DNA of 64,000 bases from Cytophagaceae bacterium (GTDB taxonomy: Bacteria; Bacteroidota; Bacteroidia; Cytophagales; JAIYAX01). Position 1 is the first letter of the stretch. Every line of letters begins with the position of its first letter. The notes beneath the pieces are model-generated. The model did no database searches. It worked only from the letters and a program-made list of their open reading frames with translations, and had not been told where the DNA came from. Below are positions 24,497 to 32,276 of this stretch, one piece after another. The DNA lies in the NCBI GenBank assembly GCA_027488815.1, contig JAIYAX010000026.1, positions 237,561-301,560 on the forward strand, in the 5' to 3' direction. The translations under genes were made by a program, and so were the position numbers.

Positions 24497-25114
24497 TTAG
24501 CGTCTAATTACTTTAAATGCGATATCCCTGCCATGTCCTTGCATGATGGCAAGGTTGATCCAGCTCAAGGCCAGTTTTTCGAGCAACTCCACCTTATCAT
24601 CTCCGCCAAAGTCTAGGCAGGTGGCAAAGCCGATGTCTTTGGCTAATTGTTCTGCCACCTGTTTTGAGGCTTTATCATCTCCGGCGCAAAACATATCAAT
24701 GCCTTCGCCCTGATAGACCGGATGAAGCATGTTTTCAAAGCCTGTCGTATTGAAGCATTTGACCACAGCGTTTGATTTAGTCACTGACTTGATGGCATGG
24801 TAAGCCGTAGGGTAGGGCTCAGGCCTGGAACGTATGGAATTAGTTGCATCGATGATGGTCTTGCCCTCGATACTGCCCAGTTGAGGTAGAATCTGCAGAA
24901 CAGCATCGGGAGGGGTGGTGATCACAATGACATCGGACTGCTCCGCTGCTTGACCGATCGGAGCAAATCGCTCTTGGCCAATCTTAGTGGCCAGCTGCAA
25001 GGACTTTTCACTCAAAGGAAATTTTGCGCCCAAGACGACCCGATGCCCTGCTTTGACAAACTGCTGCGCCAATGCGCCTCCTACGTTTCCTGTTCCTATA
25101 ATGGCAATGTTCAT
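24497..25114 (-). CDS. NADPH-dependent F420-reductase-like / NAD(P)-binding oxidoreductase
   Basis: 205 residues starting with a Rossmann motif (IAIIGTGNVGGALA) and a second NADP-side element (HRVVLGAKFP). TIIDATNSI, KCFNTTGFENM and LEKLALSWINLA match the coenzyme-F420-dependent NADP oxidoreductase family, which in F420-free bacteria includes NADPH-dependent reductases of unknown substrate. Its base composition is richer in GC than its neighbours in the island, so it may be an older resident gene. No signal peptide. Confidence 0.82.
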   Translation of the reverse strand: MNIAIIGTGNVGGALAQQFVKAGHRVVLGAKFPLSEKSLQLATKIGQERFAPIGQAAEQSDVIVITTPPDAVLQILPQLGSIEGKTIIDATNSIRSRPEPYPTAYHAIKSVTKSNAVVKCFNTTGFENMLHPVYQGEGIDMFCAGDDKASKQVAEQLAKDIGFATCLDFGGDDKVELLEKLALSWINLAIMQGHGRDIAFKVIRR

Positions 25115-25346
25115 ATCATGTTATTTAAAAGATGATAAAGATAGGCAGAAGATGACCGTGATGGCAAGATAAGTCCTTTAGTTTAGTTCCGCTTTGTCAG
25201 GAAAAAGGCCCCTGCCAAGCCATAGCGAAAGGCGCAAATACAAAACTAAAATGATACTCAATGATACGCTTTGATACGAAAATGATACGAAAGGCTGACC
25301 TGAAAGGGTGATGTTCGCAGCCATTATCCTTGATAAGGAGCAGGGA

Positions 25347-25422
25347 TTGAAAAGCTTATCAGGTGAGGACACCTGGCATAAAGGATAAAAAAAGGCACAA
25401 GTCGCAGACTTGCGCCAGCAAG
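25347..25422 (-). repeat. Island hairpin repeat, copy A (also Fic gene terminator)
   Basis: Contains GGCACAAGTC (25394-25403) and GACTTGCGCC (25407-25416) with a 3-nt loop, preceded by seven A. On the minus strand this is a stem followed by T7, a terminator for the Fic gene ending at 25439. The upstream part (GAAAAGCTTATCAGGTGAGG, ACACCTGGC) matches the copies near 29.4 kb in a diverged form. The rest of the gap 25115-25346 holds nothing I recognise. Confidence 0.8.
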
Positions 25423-25438
25423 GGAAATAGGTTCCATG

Positions 25439-26221
25439 TTACTTTTCAAAAAGTAAGGATTGCGGAAGCATAAGCAAGAATGGGACTCCTCTTTCATACT
25501 TTAATTCTTCATAAAACAATCCTACCCGAGCTAGATTGTGATAATACGATTTCAGGTTATTGTAGTAATGCAATTCGCTTGGTATATACCAGGCCTTTTC
25601 TCCTAGTTTTGAAGACAGAAACCATTTTTCAAGCAATCTTGCAGTTCTGCCATTGCCATCGTTGAATGGATGAATTTTAACAAATACCAAGTGTATCAAC
25701 GATGCATAATAAAAGGTTTCATCAATTTTTAGATTAAGCACTATTAGATTATTCAATTCATTCCAAAACCGTTCATATTCTATTTGCACCAATTGAGCGG
25801 ATGCTGCTTCATATTCTACACGCTGTGATTGTTGATCCATGATCAACATATTACCTTTCCTTATTTGACCTCTTTGTTGTTCGTGCAGTAAATGCAGAGT
25901 AGCAATAGCATGGCACTTGTTAAAATGTTCTTTTGATAATGTATGGTCTTTTGCGAATTCGTACGCAGCATATAAGTCATTTGGCTTTTCAGTCAAGTTA
26001 GGCAGGTATTCCACATCTAGCATTTTATGCTTTACATAGCTATCCACTTCCAGAGTTTCACCTTCAATTTTTGAAGAGGACATAACGGAAACAGCCGTTG
26101 CAAATTTGAAATTCTCAGCAGTCCACTCTCTTGCTTTTATTTTTTCAAATTCTTTGTCCAGCTTCACATCTAGTAAGGAAAGCCATGTGTTGTAATACGT
26201 ATCCGAAAGTAATTTTTCCAT
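25439..26221 (-). CDS. Fic domain protein (AMPylator, class II self-inhibited)
   Basis: 260 residues. The Fic motif HPFNDGNGRTAR is complete at 184-195, so transfer of AMP to target hydroxyls is expected. An N-terminal inhibitory-helix motif SSKIEG at 49-54 matches [ST]xxxE[GN], in which Glu blocks the gamma-phosphate site; this makes it a class II enzyme that needs no separate antitoxin. Other marks are QRGQIRKGNMLI and the substrate flap region near VEYEAASA. No helix-turn-helix domain is visible at the C-terminus. The repeat at 25347-25422 terminates it. Confidence 0.92.
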   Translation of the reverse strand: MEKLLSDTYYNTWLSLLDVKLDKEFEKIKAREWTAENFKFATAVSVMSSSKIEGETLEVDSYVKHKMLDVEYLPNLTEKPNDLYAAYEFAKDHTLSKEHFNKCHAIATLHLLHEQQRGQIRKGNMLIMDQQSQRVEYEAASAQLVQIEYERFWNELNNLIVLNLKIDETFYYASLIHLVFVKIHPFNDGNGRTARLLEKWFLSSKLGEKAWYIPSELHYYNNLKSYYHNLARVGLFYEELKYERGVPFLLMLPQSLLFEK

Positions 26222-26423
26222 ACCTAAACATCTTGTTATATCCGGTAGTAATTGGCGGTTTCAGCCTGCTAGTACAAGACAGGATTGTAAAAGTAATGGA
26301 TTGAGCTTGTCTTTTGGCGTTTCCCAATCCTGTGTTTTTCTTGTTTTTGCATTGAGAGCATCTGCCAAGGTGGAGGAAGCTTGACATATAAGGAGACCAG
26401 CCTAGGTGTAGCAAAACTTGTTT

Positions 26424-26876
26424 CTAGATGTTTGCAATCAAAACGACCGCACTGCTAACACCGATTAAGACTACCCGATACAAAATACCCAAGAAGAAAG
26501 CCTCTTTTGATTTAAAATACATCAACAGGCTAATAGCCAAAATGATAAATAAAGAGCTCAATCCCACCATCAGCATAGGTCCGGCTCCAGGCCAGGCCAT
26601 AAGCTTGAACATGATGCCCACACCGATTGAAGAAAAGGCTATTCCTGCAACAAAACTTACAATAAGTTTGAGTGGACTTAGCCCCTTGTAGGACGACTTA
26701 TTAAAGATATGCCTAAGGCGTATGTTATTGAGCAGCGCAAAACCAAGCGGATAATGTAAAAGCGAAAGGATAGACAATGAAGTCACAATTAGAGGACCAC
26801 TCATTGGCACATCGAACAGTTTAAAGACAATGCCAATAAGGGTAATGAAGGGAAGGATTTTCTCCAGTTTTGACAT
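26424..26876 (-). CDS. Membrane protein with GldL-like repeats
   Basis: 150 residues from ATG at 26876; the frame extends to 26948 but those residues are charged and lack family character. Four to five membrane helices. Two related segments, GIVFKLFDVPMSGP and GIMFKLMAWPGAGP, resemble the start of GldL, the inner-membrane motor protein of gliding and T9SS (GALFKxxHWPGA). It lacks the long cytoplasmic tail of GldL and no other gld gene is close, so it is a separate family of unknown role. Confidence 0.7.
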   Translation of the reverse strand: MSKLEKILPFITLIGIVFKLFDVPMSGPLIVTSLSILSLLHYPLGFALLNNIRLRHIFNKSSYKGLSPLKLIVSFVAGIAFSSIGVGIMFKLMAWPGAGPMLMVGLSSLFIILAISLLMYFKSKEAFFLGILYRVVLIGVSSAVVLIANI

Positions 26877-27027
26877 ATAGGATGCTCTTTTCGGTATTGA
26901 AAGTTCGATTGAGTAGGTAAATCTAAGTATTGTGGGGCATTCTTTCAATTAAGCTCCAAGGATGCAATGGGATTTTGTTTGGGAGGCCCTGAGTTGCAAA
27001 CCTTGGATAGCTGGTGAAAGGCTGAGT

Positions 27028-27050
27028 AAGTATTGAAAAACTTGTCAGGT
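27028..27050. repeat. Partial copy of the island repeat
   Basis: TATTGAAAAACTTGTCAGGT matches TGTTGAAAACTTGTTAGGT of the copies at 29.4 kb, but the hairpin half is missing. It lies in the 162-bp gap between the restriction endonuclease stop and the GldL-like start-side gene. Confidence 0.5.
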
Positions 27051-27110
27051 AAAGAGCTGCTAATGTGGAGATGCAAGTTCAGAATGGCAGTCAGACTCAA
27101 AAAGCTTTTG

Positions 27111-28091
27111 CTAATATGCCCCCAAAAATTTATGCCCGTTGAAGTGAACTAAATGGTCTGGATTGTCAGCAATCCAAACTTCTGTCTCCCAGGCAACATC
27201 CAACATCCACTTCCTAAAGTCATGTCGAGTAAGAAATCCTGTTACAAAGATTAGTTCAGCTTTACAATCTTTGAGCATGGCCTTTAACTCTAAAACTCTT
27301 GTTTCACTCATTGGACCAGAACTATGAACTGCTTCAATTAAGTAAAGCCAGTTATTTTTTTCACTATAAGCGATTATATCCGGAAGTTCATCATGAGAAA
27401 TCTCAAAGAAATTTAGCTTTTTAAGTTCCTCTAATTCTATATGCAGTGTTTTGTTTGAAGTGTCGCCAATGTATAGTACTGCACAACCGCTACCAAAACG
27501 TGGAAGAAATTCCACTATTATTGCTTTTTGTAAAACATTGTGCTCTCCAAGTGAAAGCTCAATTGGTTTCCCATCAGGAAGTTTTACCGGAATTTTTTCA
27601 AGTTCCCTTTTTCGTGAAAGAATATCGGAAAGCGAAGGTTTATCTTTATTGAATGCATTTAGATTCTTCTTCCAGTCAGGGGTTTTGTATGAAACAATAA
27701 GTTGCTTGAAATCCGGATGCAAGGCGTAACCTCTTGTTGGATCATTTGTAGCAGACCCTTTGTTTATACCGCTATTGACGATGATATTCGCTAGGACAAG
27801 TAGTTTTAAATCTTTTCTTCGGATGTCATCATAAGAACCTGATGATATTTTTTCTTCAAAGTTTTTATTTACTATAGTGATAATATTACGAGATTTGAGA
27901 TTTGTGTTTTCTTTAGCCTTGCTCCAATCTTTTGTCACACCGGCGACAGCAAGGAAACTAACGGCCATTCTTTCCAAACCTCTTTCGGTTTTATTCATGG
28001 GTATGCCGACGCTTTCTAAAATATCAAGTGCTTCATTTATAATTTTTTGAACAGCTTTAGATTTAGTGCTTTTGGATATGTACTTCTTCAT
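27111..28091 (-). CDS. BsuBI/PstI-type type II restriction endonuclease
   Basis: 326 residues. The C-terminal two thirds follow the BsuBI/PstI family closely: KLPDGKPIELSLGEHNVLQK, FLPRFGSGCAVLYIGDT, LPDIIAYSEKNNWLYLIEAV, FRKWMLDVAWETEVWIAD and HFNGHKFLG. The PD...E...V block is the likely PD-(D/E)xK-type core. BsuBI and PstI cut CTGCAG; the specificity here may differ. The N-terminal 160 residues are helical and probably help DNA binding. It starts 1 bp after the methyltransferase stop, so the methyltransferase is made first. Confidence 0.93.
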   Translation of the reverse strand: MKKYISKSTKSKAVQKIINEALDILESVGIPMNKTERGLERMAVSFLAVAGVTKDWSKAKENTNLKSRNIITIVNKNFEEKISSGSYDDIRRKDLKLLVLANIIVNSGINKGSATNDPTRGYALHPDFKQLIVSYKTPDWKKNLNAFNKDKPSLSDILSRKRELEKIPVKLPDGKPIELSLGEHNVLQKAIIVEFLPRFGSGCAVLYIGDTSNKTLHIELEELKKLNFFEISHDELPDIIAYSEKNNWLYLIEAVHSSGPMSETRVLELKAMLKDCKAELIFVTGFLTRHDFRKWMLDVAWETEVWIADNPDHLVHFNGHKFLGAY

Positions 28092-28092
28092 C

Positions 28093-29112
28093 TTAAAAAA
28101 GTGTCAACACTTGATTTTGATGTAAGTTGTTTTCAATAATTTCTTCTGCTGAGTAAAGATCTTCCATTTGGAAACATTCTTTCAATGCTAAAGCCAATTG
28201 ATAAGCCAAAAGGGGAGGTACTGCATTTCCAATTTGATTAAACCTTTGGGTTTCATTTCCTGTAAACTCATACCAATCAGGGAAACTTTGAAGTCTTGCC
28301 GCTTCAGTATGCAATAGCCTTCTTCTCCGTCCGTCTTTGAGCCTCACACGGTGCATATCACCTGTTGCTCCCGCAAGATTTCGACACGTCAATGTTCTTG
28401 CTGGCTTGTCAGCATATAGGTCTCTTGGGTTAATGCATGAAGATGCTTTTTCATATTTAGCCACATAAGAGTCCATAGATGCTGTTAAGAATTTACTTTC
28501 AGGCGGAGTTGTATACATCAAATCGCCTATCGCTTCTCCAACCGTCACTTTATGATGACTCGGTTTGGGGAACGTAAACTTTGCCCTATGTCCGAAAACA
28601 AAAAGTCTTTCTCTGTTCTGCGGTACACCAAAGTGTACTGCGTTGATCAACTTGAAGTTTATCATATAGCCAAGTTTGCGAAGTTCAGTCAACACCAATT
28701 CGAAATACCATTTATTGGTGTACAATAGTCCCCGAACATTCTCGAACATGAAAACCTTTGGTTGCAACTTCTTAACAGCATCTATAAAAACGGGAAATCC
28801 GTCTCTTGCATCTTCCATTCCTTTTTGGTGACCTCCAACACTAAAAGGTTGACAAGGTGGGCCACCAATGACAATATCTGCTTGTGGATATTTAAAATCA
28901 AGCTCAAGTTTTATAGGAAAACAGTCGCCAATAAGATTTTTGTTATATGTATCTGAAGCAGCTTTGTCCATTTCATAGCCAATAGTCTTATAACCCGCTG
29001 CTTCAAAACCCAATGACAAACCCCCACAACCAGCAAACAAGTCAATTACAACCTCTTTTTCGGTTATTCTCGGCTTAAGTGTTTCGTTTATGTAGTCTAT
29101 ATAATTTATCAT
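28093..29112 (-). CDS. DNA (cytosine-5)-methyltransferase
   Basis: 339 residues from ATG at 29112 (a frame to 29139 is possible). The C5 motifs are in order: I DLFAGCGG, IV with catalytic Cys87 in GGPPCQPFS, VI FENVRGL, VIII QNRERLFVFG, and X IGNAVPPLLA. The target-recognition region lies between VIII and IX (about 195-260). It is the modification partner of the adjacent endonuclease. Classical BsuBI and PstI systems use adenine-N6 methyltransferases, so this pairing is unusual. Confidence 0.95.
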   Translation of the reverse strand: MINYIDYINETLKPRITEKEVVIDLFAGCGGLSLGFEAAGYKTIGYEMDKAASDTYNKNLIGDCFPIKLELDFKYPQADIVIGGPPCQPFSVGGHQKGMEDARDGFPVFIDAVKKLQPKVFMFENVRGLLYTNKWYFELVLTELRKLGYMINFKLINAVHFGVPQNRERLFVFGHRAKFTFPKPSHHKVTVGEAIGDLMYTTPPESKFLTASMDSYVAKYEKASSCINPRDLYADKPARTLTCRNLAGATGDMHRVRLKDGRRRRLLHTEAARLQSFPDWYEFTGNETQRFNQIGNAVPPLLAYQLALALKECFQMEDLYSAEEIIENNLHQNQVLTLF

Positions 29113-29343
29113 TGGGTAGGACTTCTCCAAAAATAGCAAAAACGACCTTGTTCTGAATTTGACTTTTCAACAGTTAAGGGTCTTTTCGGCCTTCTTTAAC
29201 TATTGCTGGTTTCATTAGTGTTTTCACAGTGAGGAGTCAGTACCTCGCTGCAAGTGATTTTCTCTTAGACCTTGTTTGCCAATGGGGTGATTGACTAACT
29301 GATTAGGTCATCAAAAATTGCAAACATTGGATAGCGGACGAGG

Positions 29344-29436
29344 GTCTAAGTTAGTGTTTAAAACTTGTTAGGTTAGGAGACCTACCAGGGGAAAAACTGA
29401 AAAAAGGCACAAATCACAGACTTGCGCCAGCAAGGG
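29344..29436 (-). repeat. Island hairpin repeat, copy B1
   Basis: Starts at CTAAGTTAGTGTTTAAAACT and runs through GTTAGGTTAGG, GGGGAAAAACTG and an A-run into the stem GGCACAAATC (29406-29415) / GACTTGCGCC (29419-29428), then CCAGCAAG. It is the first of two tandem 93-bp units. On the minus strand the stem is followed by T6. The rest of the gap 29113-29343 shows nothing I recognise. Confidence 0.85.
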
Positions 29437-29530
29437 GGCTAAGTTAGTGTTGAAAACTTGTTAGGTTAGGACACCTGCTAGGGGAAAAACTGAAAAAAGG
29501 CACAAGTCATAGACTTGCGCCAGCAAAGAC
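29437..29530 (-). repeat. Island hairpin repeat, copy B2
   Basis: Second tandem unit, offset by exactly 93 bp from B1 and nearly identical: CTAAGTTAGTGTTGAAAACT, GTTAGGTTAGG, GGGGAAAAACTG, A-run, then GGCACAAGTC (29499-29508) / GACTTGCGCC (29512-29521). It lies just downstream (minus strand) of the broken gene ending at 29569 and may terminate it. Confidence 0.85.
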
Positions 29531-29568
29531 AGTTGGCTTCTTGTTCTATGGATTGTCTTTATTCCGTT

Positions 29569-30180
29569 TTAGCTTTTAAATTCGGCTTTTAATTTTTGAA
29601 TTGTGAAGAATGTTGCATTTGAGTTTTTGACTAGTAATTCACCAAGTTCTCTAAAAGCTTTCTTCAGCGGTTCACGTAGTTTGAATTCAATATATTCCTC
29701 TAACTCTTTAATTTGATTTTCATTTTTCATTGTGTCGAGTTTTTCATTGCATAGATGGATATTCTCTCCAAGAACTTTCACATTTGAATAAGCCTCAAAC
29801 AACTTTTTTTGGTCTTCCAAGCTCCACAATTCTTCGTCTTCCAAGGTAAAATAGAGAGATACGGGTGATGTTAGTAAATTTTCTTCGCTATCAGCAATGT
29901 GTTTGAAGTAGTTCTCTCAAATTTTATCGAAGAGTTCTTCGTCCATATCTCTTTCTAGAAGATTTTCAATAGCTGTGGCAATAATAAGTGTTGATTGATA
30001 TGTTTTGAACAATCCTTTAATTGCATGTTCAGCGGCTTCGAGCTTCTTTAGGTGAATTGTTTTTTGAAGTTCCTGTTTAAAGTCAACTCGCTTTTGAATA
30101 AAGTCAATGATACCTTTAAGAGCAATTGTGGCCAATGTTCCTGTTAAAAAACCAATTAGGGATTCATTAGAAAGTTCCAT
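29569..30180 (-). pseudogene. Membrane-anchored coiled-coil protein interrupted by an in-frame TGA
   Basis: One reading frame runs from ATG at 30180 to the stop at 29569, broken only by TGA at 29917-29919. The first part (87 residues) has a membrane segment (IGFLTGTLATIALKGIIDFI) and a Lys/Glu helix; reading continues after the stop in the same frame with ENYFKHIADSEENLL and then 100 more helical residues (LWSLEDQKKLFEAYSNVK and so on). Total length would be about 203. The smooth join (ELFDKI-stop-ENYFKHIADSEE) argues for a recent nonsense mutation rather than two genes. Function unknown; island context suggests a defence or accessory role. Confidence 0.75.
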
Positions 30181-30272
30181 GATGAATGCTAACGTTTGAT
30201 TTTATTTAAATCGTGGGAGATTATACTGGTCATACAGCACTGCCGAGCGACAGAGGGAGAAAAATAAAATGA

Positions 30273-30295
30273 GGCAGAAGTCACAAACTTACGCC
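30273..30295 (-). repeat. Degenerate copy C of the island hairpin
   Basis: GGCAGAAGTC (30273-30282) and AACTTACGCC (30286-30295) are diverged arms of the same hairpin with loop ACA. It lies downstream, on the minus strand, of the gene ending at 30309. Confidence 0.55.
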
Positions 30296-30308
30296 AAAAA
30301 AAGGCTTT

Positions 30309-30566
30309 TTATTCCAATTTTACTTCAAAGCCATCACCTATTCTTGGTTTGAATGTTGGAGTAAATCTAACGGTCCTATAATTTGTGTTATCGTGTTCAA
30401 CTCTAATATCTTCGAGATGATCCCTTACAAGTTTGTCTTCAATTGCTTTAGGGTCAATCGACCCTGATACCCCAAGTATATATTTGTGAGTTGCTAAAGA
30501 CATTTGAAGTTTCACTTTCGCACAGTCTAGCATCTCACATAATTGACAAAAATTTCTAACTGTCAT
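30309..30566 (-). CDS. Small hypothetical protein
   Basis: 85 residues, no signal peptide or membrane span. Four Cys/Met-rich positions near the N-terminus (NFCQLCEMLDCAK) could bind metal, but this is not a known motif to me. The rest is mixed helix and strand with a positively charged middle. It follows the PD-(D/E)xK nuclease gene after 11 bp, so the two are likely in one transcript and may be functionally linked. I do not recognise the family. Confidence 0.6.
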   Translation of the reverse strand: MTVRNFCQLCEMLDCAKVKLQMSLATHKYILGVSGSIDPKAIEDKLVRDHLEDIRVEHDNTNYRTVRFTPTFKPRIGDGFEVKLE

Positions 30567-30577
30567 AAATTTAGTAT

Positions 30578-31480
30578 TTAAAGGTTGTTGTAGTTGATGT
30601 AGATATTTCCAGTCTCTATCGCCTTTCGCCTCTTCTGATAAAGTAGGTCAGGCAGAGTTACACGTGCGTCAAGTACCGCAATTAGATCAACCCCATCCAT
30701 TATAATAATTGATTTGAAGTCAGGTGAAATAGCTTCTTTAGTTAAACCATCAATTGTTACTAGAAGCCCAACGGCTATTTTCAACTTTGATTCAACCTTG
30801 AAACAAAAGGTAGCTAAATCACTTCTATCAACTTGTCTTTTCCATTTAGCTTCCAATAAGTAGTCAGTCCCGTCAAAAGTAAAAGCCCCGTCAATTTGTT
30901 CTCCATTGTTTTTGAATGAGCCTTTGGGATTTAGTTCGTAAAGCATAAACAACTCTGTTAGGAATGGTTCAAGTTGAAATCCTCTTTTTTGTAAGTCCTT
31001 AATTTTTGAAAGTTCAAGAAACTTTGTTTTAAGTCCATTCAGTTCATTATCTAATGATTTGTTTTTATTTATTCTTTTCTCCGTCTCAGCTTTTCTCTTT
31101 CTTGCTTCTTCTTGTTCTTGTGTAATCAGGATAAACCCTTTGGTTTGAACTCTCAATATTTCTACTGCTCCTTTTGCATTTCTAGTCTTTGATCCGTCTT
31201 CGTCCCAAAATTTTAAATGAGAAAAGTCTGTCATGTCGGTAACAGCCAACAATAAACTCATTAAGTCATCTCCGTAAATATCTGGTCTATTTGTCATTCG
31301 CTCAATCAATTCCTTAACTGCAACTCGTTTGTTGCCTTCCCAATTTATTGTTCCAATAATTGCAGTATTGGATATTGACAGTTTAATAAAATCTCGTAGT
31401 TCTTCTCGTTTCCAAAAAATAACGGACAATGCCTCCTTTAGGGCTAGAATTGCTTGGGGTGATATCTTCTTACCGGTCAA
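30578..31480 (-). CDS. PD-(D/E)xK nuclease with N-terminal helical domain (candidate defence effector)
   Basis: 300 residues in three parts. Residues 10-115 are a helical domain (LKEALSVIFWKREELRDFI, NWEGNKRVAVKELIERM, MTDFSHLKFWDEDG), a pattern I recall as an N-terminal module of standalone restriction-type proteins. Residues 120-165 form a charged coiled coil. The C-terminal domain has Glu171, Asp197 in QIDGAF, and Glu210-x-Lys212 in LLEAKW, the order of a PD-(D/E)xK active site. The start is TTG at 31480, overlapping the upstream stop as TTGA. No methyltransferase accompanies it. Antiphage role is inferred. Confidence 0.75.
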   Translation of the reverse strand: MTGKKISPQAILALKEALSVIFWKREELRDFIKLSISNTAIIGTINWEGNKRVAVKELIERMTNRPDIYGDDLMSLLLAVTDMTDFSHLKFWDEDGSKTRNAKGAVEILRVQTKGFILITQEQEEARKRKAETEKRINKNKSLDNELNGLKTKFLELSKIKDLQKRGFQLEPFLTELFMLYELNPKGSFKNNGEQIDGAFTFDGTDYLLEAKWKRQVDRSDLATFCFKVESKLKIAVGLLVTIDGLTKEAISPDFKSIIIMDGVDLIAVLDARVTLPDLLYQKRRKAIETGNIYINYNNL

Positions 31481-31716
31481 TAGTTATTTGCTAGTTCTAA
31501 TTTGTCCAAAAAGTTTGACTCAGAACTTTCCAATGCTTGGTGCAGTGAGGGATTTATTAATACTAAATTGTCTTCCATCACGAATTTGCAATAGATGCAC
31601 AAATTTGCAATAAACGATGCTAGCACCAATTGCCCCATTCGGCGCTCCACTGTTCCGATTGGCATATATACTTTAAGCATTTTTCCATGGTGATCCTTAC
31701 ATTTCGACCTCATCAT
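31477..31716 (-). CDS. Small hypothetical ORF coupled to the nuclease gene
   Basis: Up to 79 residues; a shorter form from ATG at 31578 has 33. Basic, Cys-containing N-terminal half, acidic C-terminal half. No family recognised. Its stop overlaps the TTG start of the nuclease gene (TTGA), which is the main reason to believe it. It could be a leader peptide or a small partner protein. Confidence 0.35.
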   Translation of the reverse strand: MMRSKCKDHHGKMLKVYMPIGTVERRMGQLVLASFIANLCIYCKFVMEDNLVLINPSLHQALESSESNFLDKLELANNY

Positions 31717-31828
31717 TTTTATAGAAAAACGCAGTTAACGAGATTTAGGCATCAGTAATAATGATGACTTATTCCAAATGCTGGTGATAGTACAGCTCAC
31801 TCTGTAGTAGTACTTGGCTGTAGGTTTT

Positions 31829-32257
31829 CTAATCATCGTCTTCGTCTATTTCAATGGTCGCAGCATACTTTGCCAACTCAATTGTCGCAATAAAGTCATA
31901 GCGTTTAATATACTTGCCAAGCTCGGAATACTTTACATAAATGTCTTTTTTCTTCAGTTTTAGTGTTCCATCACTTTTGAGTTTTCTCTCAATTTCTTCA
32001 AAGTTTGCTCCGTAAATCGCTTTGTCAACATATAAGATTGAACAAGAAACTTGGTTGCTTTTACCAATGCCGTGAATAGCGCTTTCACAAATTCCAAACC
32101 CAATAATGAATTTGTCACTTGTGTCAAATTTGTGGTCTTTGCACAAGTCGTATATAGAAGAAATGTTGGAATGTCCGTCTATTTGAATTACACCAGTTAA
32201 GTCGCCATACTTTGTGCTTACATGTTCTTTGATTGCGGTAAAATTTACTTTGCTCAT
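31829..32257 (-). CDS. Hypothetical protein
   Basis: 142 residues, cytoplasmic, no recognised domain. The middle reads KFIIGFGICESAIHGIG and ends in an acidic tail (EIDEDDD). The start ATG at 32257 is 19 bp after the stop of the 93-residue gene upstream, so both share a transcript. AT-rich like the rest of the island. Function unknown. Confidence 0.6.
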   Translation of the reverse strand: MSKVNFTAIKEHVSTKYGDLTGVIQIDGHSNISSIYDLCKDHKFDTSDKFIIGFGICESAIHGIGKSNQVSCSILYVDKAIYGANFEEIERKLKSDGTLKLKKKDIYVKYSELGKYIKRYDFIATIELAKYAATIEIDEDDD

Positions 32258-32276
32258 TTTTTTTATTTTTTAGTTG

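Noticed and set aside
25178..25372. 64-residue minus-strand ORF
   Set aside because: It overlaps the repeat and has no protein-like pattern.
25347..29530. Island repeats as integron attC sites
   Set aside because: GTTAGGT matches the R' core GTTRRRY and its complement ACCTAAC matches RYYYAAC, but no paired core is found at the expected distance, and no integrase is visible. The strong T-tailed hairpin fits a terminator or REP-like element better.
29917..29919. TGA read as selenocysteine
   Set aside because: No Cys-type redox context around it and no hairpin or selenocysteine genes seen; nonsense mutation is simpler.
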